Part shown: positions 7,374-12,815 of the stretch, piece by piece
Layout of the letters: every line of letters begins with the position of its first letter
How positions within the stretch are numbered: the first letter of the stretch is position 1
Assembly: GCA_964450685.1 (NCBI GenBank)
Contig: CAYVDN010000074.1
Coordinates: forward strand, 1-12,815
Direction of reading: 5' to 3'
From: JBAOHV01 sp964450685
GTDB lineage: Bacteria; Actinomycetota; Acidimicrobiia; Acidimicrobiales; Microtrichaceae
DNA length: 12,815 bases
Made by a program: the position numbers and the translations under genes
Notes under the pieces: generated by a model
The model's input: only the letters and a program-made list of their open reading frames with translations
The model's database searches: none
Told to the model about the DNA's origin: nothing

Positions 7374-8735
7374 TCACTCGGCCGCGTCGGTGAGCGCCTC
7401 GGACAGCGCCGGATGCACGAAGATGCACTCTGCGATGTCGCTCACCTTCAGCCCATTGGTCACAGCCACCGCCAGCACCGCTATCAACTCGGCCGCGTGG
7501 CGCCCGACGATCGATCCGCCCAGGATCACGCCCGTCGCCGGGTCCGAGATGATCTTGACGAAACCCCGGTCGTCGTTGTTGATCAATGCCTTGGCCGACG
7601 AAGCGAACGGCACCTTGGTGACACGCACCTTGCGGCCCATTGCGAACGCGTCCGCTTCTGCCAAACCCACATCAGCTATCTCGGGATCGGTGAAGATGGC
7701 CGAGGCCGCCTTGTCGTAGTCCAGGTGACGGTGGTCGACCTTGTGCAGCCCCATGACGTGCTCCGCGATCTTGCGGCCCTGCATGGAGGCGACAGACGAC
7801 AAGGGCAGCTTTCCTGCAAGGTCGCCGGCGACGTAGATGTGAGCGACGTTGGTGCGCAGGTGGTGATCAAGGGTGCGAACCCAGGGACCGTCCATCTCGA
7901 CTCCAGCCGCTTCGAAGCCGACCTCCTCGACGTTGGGCATGGAGCCGATCGCCAGGAGAGCGTGGCTCCCCCTGGCGCTGCGGCCGTCATCGCAGCGCAC
8001 GACGATGCCGTCATCGTCGCGGTCGATCCCTATGGCCCGTGCGCCCTTGTAGAGGTTCACCCCTCGGCGCAGGAAGTCGTCCTCGAGAACCGCTGCCACC
8101 TCGGGGTCCTTGGCGGGCAGCACCTGTTGACGGCTGACGATGAGGGTCACGTCTGAGCCGAAGCTCGAGAACATGTGCACGAACTCGACGCCGGTCACCC
8201 CCGATCCGACCACGACGAGGTGCTCGGGCATCTCCTTGGGCGGGTACGCGTCGCGGGTCGTGAGGATGCGGTCACCGTCGGGCGCAGCCCAGTCGGGGAT
8301 CCGCGGGCGGCTGCCGGTGGACACCATGATCGCGTCCGCCTCGAAGGTGCGCTCGCCATCCGCGGTGCTGGCGACGACGGTGTGTGCGTCGACCATCCGG
8401 CCGGTGCCGCGCACCAGTTCGACCTGCTGGCTCTCCAGAAGCTCGCGGCCCGACTGCTCCAGGCGCTGGGTGAGCTCGCTGATGCGGTGACGAAGTGCTG
8501 TCAGGTCGACCGCCGAGTCAGCTGACCGAAGCCCCATGCCGCCGGCGTCAGTGAAGTTGTTGAGCATGCCGCCGGTGGCGATCATCGCCTTTGACGGGAC
8601 GCAGTCCCACAGATGTGCAGCTCCGCCGACCACGTCACGCTCTATCAGCGTGACCCGGGCGCCCAAACGGGCCGCGTAGGTGGCGGCCTGAGTGCCGGCG
8701 GGTCCACCACCGATGATGACGAACCTGAGCGACAT
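7374..8735 (-). CDS. lpdA: LpdA-like FAD-dependent NAD(P)H oxidoreductase (quinone reductase type)
   Basis: A 453-residue flavoprotein of the pyridine nucleotide-disulfide reductase family. The FAD-binding GGGPAGTQAA (9-18) and the second FAD motif YVAGDLAG (301-308) are present, as is the NAD(P)-binding VVVGSGVTGVEF (174-185). The dimerisation domain begins near residue 345. The usual redox pair CXXXXC is replaced by GGAAHLWDCVPSK: alanine at residue 40, only Cys45 kept. Mycobacterium tuberculosis LpdA has the same GGAA...DCVPSK pattern and is a quinone reductase rather than a lipoamide dehydrogenase, which is why I choose that name. Unlike that protein as I remember it, this one keeps the C-terminal HPALSE (His441, Glu446) that forms the catalytic dyad in true disulfide reductases. 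The ATG at 8733-8735 gives the classical N-terminus. It is probably unrelated in function to the glycan genes. An uncharacterised flavin reductase remains possible. Confidence 0.85.
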   Translation of the reverse strand: MSLRFVIIGGGPAGTQAATYAARLGARVTLIERDVVGGAAHLWDCVPSKAMIATGGMLNNFTDAGGMGLRSADSAVDLTALRHRISELTQRLEQSGRELLESQQVELVRGTGRMVDAHTVVASTADGERTFEADAIMVSTGSRPRIPDWAAPDGDRILTTRDAYPPKEMPEHLVVVGSGVTGVEFVHMFSSFGSDVTLIVSRQQVLPAKDPEVAAVLEDDFLRRGVNLYKGARAIGIDRDDDGIVVRCDDGRSARGSHALLAIGSMPNVEEVGFEAAGVEMDGPWVRTLDHHLRTNVAHIYVAGDLAGKLPLSSVASMQGRKIAEHVMGLHKVDHRHLDYDKAASAIFTDPEIADVGLAEADAFAMGRKVRVTKVPFASSAKALINNDDRGFVKIISDPATGVILGGSIVGRHAAELIAVLAVAVTNGLKVSDIAECIFVHPALSEALTDAAE

Positions 8736-8741
8736 GGGCCC

Positions 8742-8747
8742 AGCCTA
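8742..8747 (-). promoter_or_regulatory. Candidate leaderless -10 element for the LpdA-like gene
   Basis: The minus strand reads TAGGCT, then six bases (GGGCCC), then the ATG at 8735-8733. TANNNT placed six to seven bases before a start codon is the signature of leaderless actinobacterial transcripts, whose mRNA begins at the A of ATG. No good Shine-Dalgarno precedes this ATG, which fits. I see no clear -35. Confidence 0.4.
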
Positions 8748-8759
8748 CCCAGAGGTAGG
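8744..8759. repeat. Inverted repeat CCTACC-CAGA-GGTAGG before the LpdA-like start codon
   Basis: Perfect 6-bp arms around a 4-base loop, flanked by a further dyad (GGGCC at 8736-8740 and GGCCC at 8760-8764, with a 3-base bulge on one side). It overlaps the candidate -10 and lies beside the start codon, so it could be an operator or a structure hiding the start. No T-run follows on either strand, so an intrinsic terminator is unlikely. Confidence 0.45.
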
Positions 8760-8773
8760 GGCCCTCTCGTTCA

Positions 8774-8787
8774 GAGGCTCTGGCCTC
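8774..8787. repeat. Inverted repeat GAGGC-TCTG-GCCTC at the end of the 91-residue gene
   Basis: Perfect 5-bp arms with a 4-base loop, overlapping the TGA stop (8786-8788) of the small coiled-coil gene. It could weakly end that transcript or stabilise its 3' end, but no T-run follows. Its loop is complementary to the loop of the neighbouring repeat at 8744-8759. Confidence 0.35.
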
Positions 8788-9061
8788 AGTCCGGCCCTCC
8801 GGTCGGGGCCATACCGGGCATCACCGAACGGAGCTTGCGCCACACCTTCAGCCCCGCCGCGAACAGCGGTGAGCGGTGGTACCGGTCGTAGATCCTTGCG
8901 ACTGCGTGTGTGCTGCGACGCAGCTGGTGGATCTGCTCGTTCTCGTCGATCATCGCAGCGATCAGTCGCTCCTGCGCGGCCACGCGGAGGCGTAGCTCCC
9001 GCAACTCGTCTGCCGATGCGGTCTCGTCAGGCCCGGCTACACGGGCGTCGATGACGCTCAT
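8786..9061 (-). CDS. Small coiled-coil hypothetical protein
   Basis: A 91-residue protein I do not recognise. Residues 15-50 are charged and helical with heptad-like spacing (ELRELRLRVAAQERLIAAM, then DENEQIHQL), suggesting a coiled coil. Residues 51-82 are basic and amphipathic (VARIYDRYHRSPLFAAGLK, then VWRKLRSVMP), which could bind a membrane surface or a partner. The tail is Pro/Gly-rich. There is no signal peptide or transmembrane segment. The gene is supported by ATG 9059-9061 with GGAG eight bases upstream (9070-9073) and by protein-like composition. It is divergent from the large glycosyltransferase (119-base gap) and upstream of the LpdA-like gene in the same direction. Helical and basic stretches of this sort also occur at the ends of actinobacterial glycosyltransferases and methyltransferases, so a scaffold role in glycan assembly is possible but only inferred. 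Confidence 0.68.
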   Translation of the reverse strand: MSVIDARVAGPDETASADELRELRLRVAAQERLIAAMIDENEQIHQLRRSTHAVARIYDRYHRSPLFAAGLKVWRKLRSVMPGMAPTGGPD

Positions 9062-9180
9062 CGTGACTGCTCCGGGACGTCGAAACGGGTCGGCGGCCGG
9101 TTGATCGGGCGGTGGTACCGTTGCACGCGCCGCATGGTAGCTGCCGCCGAGCGCTCCCCGGATGACGGCCCACCCGACGG

Positions 9181-12144
9181 ATGAACGACTCGACCTCCCC
9201 CACCGCCGACATCACCGTGGTGCACCGCTCGGTGCCGGGACCCAACTCCTCCGACCCCCGCGACCGCCAGGTGTTCCGCAGGCTGCTCGATCTGGTCGCG
9301 CTCGGTCTGACGGTGCGCGTGGTTCCCGCCGAACCGCACCTTCCCGGCGGCGCACCTCGGACGCTCGCAGCAGCGGGTGTCGAGGTCGTTGCCGGTAGAC
9401 GAGTGCCGGTCTCCGCTGCCCTGGGGCGTCTGGCGTCGACCACCCGGTGCTGGTACCTCACCGACAGCTGCCCCACCGAGGCTGTTCTGGGCACCCTCGA
9501 GTCACTCGACGGCCCGCTGGTCGTCGACCTCGACCACCTGCGCTCCGACGAACTGATAACCGGAGCCGACGCACTCCGCCCGACCGAGGTGGACGGGCTG
9601 GCGACCGAGATCGACCATGTCAAGGAGTTCGAGCGCCGTCTCCTCGAGAGGGCCGACGCAGTGCTGTGCAACGCGGCCCACACTGCCGCTTCTGTCGCCT
9701 CGCTGCTCGGCGACCGAGCCGCCGACACACTGGTCCAGGTCGTCGCACCAACGGCTCCGGCAACCGGGGGATCAGCCGACGGCACCGGGTCACGGCGGCT
9801 GGTCCTTGCTGGTCGTTTCAGTGATGAGTTCGCAACCCCTGACGAGACGATCGCACGTCGCTTGCTAGACGACGACACGATGCCAGGAGCCCGGCTGGCG
9901 ATCGTCGGCGAGGACACGGTGCCGCTGCTGCGCCACGGTTTCTCCGCCGGGTTCGACATCGTGTCGCGCCGCGACGCCCGGGATGTCATCTGCAGCGCGG
10001 CGGGCGTGCTCGACGTTCGCACCCACGGTGTCGCCACAACGGCACGCCGGGCAGAGCTAGTGGCGGCTGGCGTGCCCTTCGTGGCCTCGACCACCGCGCT
10101 GGGTGGAACTGAGCTGCCTGACGCGGCCAAGGAACTCCGCTGCGACGATCCCGCGGAGCAGATCGAGCTGCTGCTGCGCCTGCGCGACGACGAGAGGTTC
10201 GCCACCGACGTTCGAGAGGCTCTGCGCGAGCTGGCGGCGGGGACCGACCCGCTGGTCACGCGAGCTCAGCTCAGCGATGCCCTGGAGGCTCTGGGGCTCT
10301 GCGCCGCCGGTTCCGCGGGACCGGGTCCAGTTGCAGATGGCCTCACACCGGCATACACCACCGACGAGTATCTCGAAACCGATACGGGTGGCACCCTGGC
10401 CGCCGCAGACCCTCGCGTTGCCGAGCTCGAGCAGACGATGGTCCCACTTCGGCTGCTGTCACGAGACGACAGCATCAACCTGCAGAGCACGATGGACGCC
10501 GACCAGCGCTATCGGGTCTTCTCCCGGACCCATCTGGCGGCGGGGCCGGCGATCGAACCTCCTACGACTCCCGGCGCGGATCAGGTCGGCTTCAGCATCC
10601 TGGTGCCCACGTGGAACACCGACCCTGAGCTGCTCGAGGAGTGCATCGACTCGGTGCTCGCCCAGACCCACCAGAACTGGGAGCTCTGCATAGTCGACGA
10701 CGGGTCGACCGAATCGGCTCACCTCGACGTGCTGCGGCAGGCAGCCGCTTCGGACGACCGCGTACGGGTCGCCGAGAACCAGTGGAACCAAGGCATCGCG
10801 CTGGCCACCAACGATGCCTTCGCCATGTCGCGCAACGACTGGGTCGTGCTGCTGGACCACGACGACGTCCTCAAACCCGATGCGCTGGCCTGGGTGGCGG
10901 CATACGTGACCCGCTGCCCCGACTACGACATCTGGTACTCCGACGAGGACAAGATCGGCCTCGACGGCCGCTTGGTCATGCCGTTCTTCAAGCCCGACTG
11001 GTCCCCTGATCTGCTCGACGGCGTCAACTACGTGTGCCACCTGCTGTGCATCCGGCGCACGCTCATGGATCAGGTCGGTGGTTTCCGCTCGGGATTCGAC
11101 GGGGCCCAGGACTTCGACCTGGTCCTGCGGCTGACCGAGCAGGCGCGGAGGGTCGGGCACATCTCGAAGCCTCTCTACTCGTGGCGCATGGTCGAGGGAT
11201 CGACGGCGCTCGACACGGGCTCCAAACCCAAGGCCCACCACGCAGGTCACCAAGCCCTGGTCGACGCACTGGAGAGGCGTTTCGTACCCGGTGTAGTTGA
11301 GGACGGCGCGGCGGACACCACCCACGTGGTGCGCTACTCGGTCGACACGGAGCAGCTGCTGACGATCATGATCCCAACCCGCGACCGAGTGGATCTGCTC
11401 AGGGCATGCGTGGAACGTCTGGAGTGCGCAACTGGCGGAGTCCGCTACGAGCTGCTGATCGTCGACAACCACTCGAGCGACCCCGACACGCTCACCTACC
11501 TGGACCACCTGATCACCCAGGGACATCAGGTGGTGCGCTATCCGCACGAGTTCTCCTTCGCCCGCCAGATCGACCTTGGCGCTCTGCATGCGCGAGGCGA
11601 CCTGTTGCTGATCCTCAACAACGATGCCCTCGCCCGGAACAACGACTGGCTCATCAGGATGATGGAGCAGGCGCAGCGGCCTGAGGTCGGACTTGTCGGC
11701 GCCAGGTTGATGTTCCCCGAGGACCAGCGCGACGGACGTCCCCAGCACGAGGGGATCGTCATGGGAATGGCAGGGCTCGCCTACAACATCGATCTGGGCG
11801 GCTACATGGGCCTGGACCAGTTCGTGCGGAACTGCTCGTCGGTCACAGCTGCTTGTGTGATGCTGCGGACCTCGGTGCTGCGCGCCGTCGCCGGCATGGA
11901 GGAACGTCTCCGTGTTGCCTACAACGACGTGGACTTCGGGCTGCGGATCAGCGAGCTCGGCTACCGCGTCGTCTACACACCGCACGCTGTGCTGGAGCAT
12001 CCGGAGTCCGCGTCACGGGGATCGCTTCACCCCACTGAGGACGAGGAATGGCTCATGGAACGCTGGGGACTCAAGGGCGATCTCCGCGAGCCGTTCGTCA
12101 ATCCCCATTTCGAGTGGCTGATGCCGGTCTTCTACCGGCTCTGA
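9181..12144 (+). CDS. Three-module glycosyltransferase: divergent GT-B domain plus two GT2 domains
   Basis: A 987-residue cytoplasmic protein. Residues 1-375 look like a divergent GT-B (GT4-like) module: a Rossmann-like start, DAVLCNAAHTAASV at 159-172, RRLVLAGRFSDEF at 205-217, and LVAAGVPFVASTTALGGTEL at 293-312. The first Glu of the E-X7-E motif is absent (Val284 aligns there; Glu292 is kept). Residues 470-700 are a GT2 domain: SILVPTWNTDPELLEECIDS at 472-491, IVDDGST at 504-510, LLDHDD at 557-562, WYSDEDK at 585-591 and QDFDLVLRL at 643-651. Residues 727-945 are a second GT2 domain: IMIPTRDRVDLL, LIVDNHSSD, LILNNDA (the metal motif as NND, 813-815) and YNDVDFGLRI at 914-923. The ATG at 9181 follows an in-frame stop at 9163-9165; its Shine-Dalgarno is weak. 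The two GT2 domains could make an alternating linkage. Donors are unknown. A 27-base gap separates it from the convergent GT4 gene. Confidence 0.88.
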   Translation: MNDSTSPTADITVVHRSVPGPNSSDPRDRQVFRRLLDLVALGLTVRVVPAEPHLPGGAPRTLAAAGVEVVAGRRVPVSAALGRLASTTRCWYLTDSCPTEAVLGTLESLDGPLVVDLDHLRSDELITGADALRPTEVDGLATEIDHVKEFERRLLERADAVLCNAAHTAASVASLLGDRAADTLVQVVAPTAPATGGSADGTGSRRLVLAGRFSDEFATPDETIARRLLDDDTMPGARLAIVGEDTVPLLRHGFSAGFDIVSRRDARDVICSAAGVLDVRTHGVATTARRAELVAAGVPFVASTTALGGTELPDAAKELRCDDPAEQIELLLRLRDDERFATDVREALRELAAGTDPLVTRAQLSDALEALGLCAAGSAGPGPVADGLTPAYTTDEYLETDTGGTLAAADPRVAELEQTMVPLRLLSRDDSINLQSTMDADQRYRVFSRTHLAAGPAIEPPTTPGADQVGFSILVPTWNTDPELLEECIDSVLAQTHQNWELCIVDDGSTESAHLDVLRQAAASDDRVRVAENQWNQGIALATNDAFAMSRNDWVVLLDHDDVLKPDALAWVAAYVTRCPDYDIWYSDEDKIGLDGRLVMPFFKPDWSPDLLDGVNYVCHLLCIRRTLMDQVGGFRSGFDGAQDFDLVLRLTEQARRVGHISKPLYSWRMVEGSTALDTGSKPKAHHAGHQALVDALERRFVPGVVEDGAADTTHVVRYSVDTEQLLTIMIPTRDRVDLLRACVERLECATGGVRYELLIVDNHSSDPDTLTYLDHLITQGHQVVRYPHEFSFARQIDLGALHARGDLLLILNNDALARNNDWLIRMMEQAQRPEVGLVGARLMFPEDQRDGRPQHEGIVMGMAGLAYNIDLGGYMGLDQFVRNCSSVTAACVMLRTSVLRAVAGMEERLRVAYNDVDFGLRISELGYRVVYTPHAVLEHPESASRGSLHPTEDEEWLMERWGLKGDLREPFVNPHFEWLMPVFYRL

Positions 12145-12159
12145 CTTGTCAGGTCCGTC

Positions 12160-12173
12160 GAGCGACGCCGCTC
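12160..12173. repeat. GC-rich inverted repeat GAGCG-ACGC-CGCTC in the convergent gap
   Basis: A 5-bp perfect stem with a 4-base loop lies in the 27-base gap between two converging glycosyltransferase genes and runs into the stop codon of the minus-strand one. Its position suits a bidirectional transcript end. The stem is short and lacks a T-run, so it is a weak candidate. Confidence 0.25.
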
Positions 12174-12815
12174 AGCGGTCTCGCCACGCGCTGACCAGCC
12201 GATCCCTTGCGATCCGACCCACCTGCTCGTAGCCGAACGGCTCGATCGCCCGGCTGCCCGCTGCGACCAGCCGGGAGCGCAGCGACCCATCGGTACGGAC
12301 CGAGCGCATCCGCTCGGCCGCCGCGTCCAAGTCAGGGTTCGCCCAGTGGCCATGGGCGGGATAGTGATGTCCCGGCCCGACCTCGATGAGTTCGTAGGGA
12401 ATGAGCAGAGCGCTGCTTTCATCCATGAAATCCATGTTCCCCGAGTAGGCAGTTGCCACGACTGGTGTGCCGACCGCCATCGCCTCGGCCATCGTCAGAC
12501 CGAGGCCCTCGGCGCGGTGCAGCGACACATAGCAGTCCGCTGCCGCGACCAACGCCAATCGATCCGCTGCCGGCAGCATCCGGTCCCAGAGCTCGACATC
12601 GGGGTGCTCGGCCACGGCTGACGCCACCCGTTCCTTCTCACGTGGGAACACGTCGCCGTTGATCGACTTGAGGATCAGGCGGGTGCCTTCGTCGGGTGCG
12701 AAGGCGCGCCGGTACGCGTCGAGCAGTCCGAGCGGGTTCTTGCGTTCGACGACCGAGAGGAAGTCGAACGAGAACAGGAACGTGAACCGGTCGTCCAGAC
12801 CGAGGCGAGCCCTTG
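12172..12815 (-). CDS. GT4-family glycosyltransferase, C-terminal part (start outside window)
   Basis: About 213 residues of the donor-binding half of a GT4 retaining glycosyltransferase; the frame is open to the window edge and the gene begins beyond it. Reading from the edge, FTFLFSFDFLSVVERKNPLG is the usual entry to the second Rossmann domain, followed by AYRRAF and LILKSINGD. The E-X7-E signature is in SLHRAEGLGLTMAEAMAVGT, and ATAYSGNMDFM follows. This SLHR...TMAEAM and AYSGN pattern is typical of a GT4 subgroup common in multi-domain or tandem surface-glycan glycosyltransferases. The gene may therefore carry more domains upstream, which cannot be seen here. A GTG at 12649-12651 could be taken for a start, but homology clearly continues upstream of it. 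It converges on the three-module glycosyltransferase. Confidence 0.9.
   Translation of the reverse strand, partial: RARLGLDDRFTFLFSFDFLSVVERKNPLGLLDAYRRAFAPDEGTRLILKSINGDVFPREKERVASAVAEHPDVELWDRMLPAADRLALVAAADCYVSLHRAEGLGLTMAEAMAVGTPVVATAYSGNMDFMDESSALLIPYELIEVGPGHHYPAHGHWANPDLDAAAERMRSVRTDGSLRSRLVAAGSRAIEPFGYEQVGRIARDRLVSAWRDR

Noticed and set aside
7353..8156. Plus-strand open frame of 267 codons opposite the LpdA-like gene
   Set aside because: Shadow of a gene with clear FAD and NAD motifs on the other strand; no recognisable domain.
9062..9180. Divergent promoter pair between the small coiled-coil gene and the three-module glycosyltransferase
   Set aside because: TTGCAC, TTGATC and TACCAT look like promoter parts, but none pairs with a partner at 16-18 bases; promoters must be here or nearby, but I cannot place them.
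9027..10259. Antisense open frame of 410 codons, minus strand
   Set aside because: Low-complexity Ser/Arg/Ala/Thr composition typical of an uninterrupted shadow frame; it overlaps both a real plus-strand gene and the start of the small coiled-coil gene.
10459..12000. Long antisense open frame (513 codons) opposite the three-module glycosyltransferase
   Set aside because: It is Val/His/Asp/Gln-rich with no recognisable domain, and mirrors the strongly coding plus strand, as often happens in GC-rich genomes.
12172..12651. Short GT4-like gene starting at the GTG at 12649-12651
   Set aside because: Family-typical GT4 sequence (FSFDF, RKNPLG, LKSINGD) continues in frame upstream to the window edge, so this is an internal codon of a truncated gene.

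Overview
This is a dense, GC-rich stretch with short gaps and chains of overlapping start and stop codons. It looks like chromosome from a high-GC actinobacterium. An acyl-CoA carboxylase alpha chain with its biotin domain fused on, an LpdA-type flavin reductase and long actinobacterial-style glycosyltransferases fit this. The Acidimicrobiia are my best guess, but nothing in the window fixes the class. I saw no tRNA, rRNA, CRISPR array, transposase or integrase, and no gene-free stretch longer than about 120 bases.

Layout. Positions 2-889 (+) hold the 3' end of a biotin-dependent acyl-CoA carboxylase alpha subunit. It runs tail to tail into a five-gene minus-strand operon, read from 7298 down to 867: ABC-2 permease (Wzm type), ABC ATPase with a Wzt-type C-terminal domain, coiled-coil methyltransferase, GT2-GT4 fusion glycosyltransferase, GT4 glycosyltransferase. 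Every junction overlaps, by 1, 8, 1 and 11 bases, so the five are very probably co-transcribed and translationally coupled. A candidate extended -10 promoter lies in the 75-base gap before the permease. Next, also on minus, comes a flavoprotein disulfide-reductase-family enzyme (8735-7374) resembling mycobacterial LpdA, which lacks one of the two redox cysteines. Upstream of it is a 91-residue coiled-coil protein (9061-8786). A 987-residue three-module glycosyltransferase (9181-12144, +) is divergent from that small gene. It converges on the C-terminal part of another GT4 enzyme (12172 to the window edge, -).

How it fits together. The operon has the parts of an ABC-transporter-dependent surface polysaccharide pathway. 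The two glycosyltransferase genes would build a chain on a lipid carrier in the cytoplasm, the methyltransferase could modify the growing end, and the permease/ATPase pair would export it. The Wzt-type C-terminal domain suggests the exporter recognises a feature of its glycan. Together with a methyltransferase carrying a long coiled coil, this recalls the cap-and-ruler logic of Gram-negative O-antigen systems (WbdD with Wzt), here in what looks like an actinobacterium. That is the most interesting hypothesis in the window. The further glycosyltransferases at 9181-12815 probably serve the same or a neighbouring glycan. No priming transferase, polymerase, ligase or nucleotide-sugar gene is visible.
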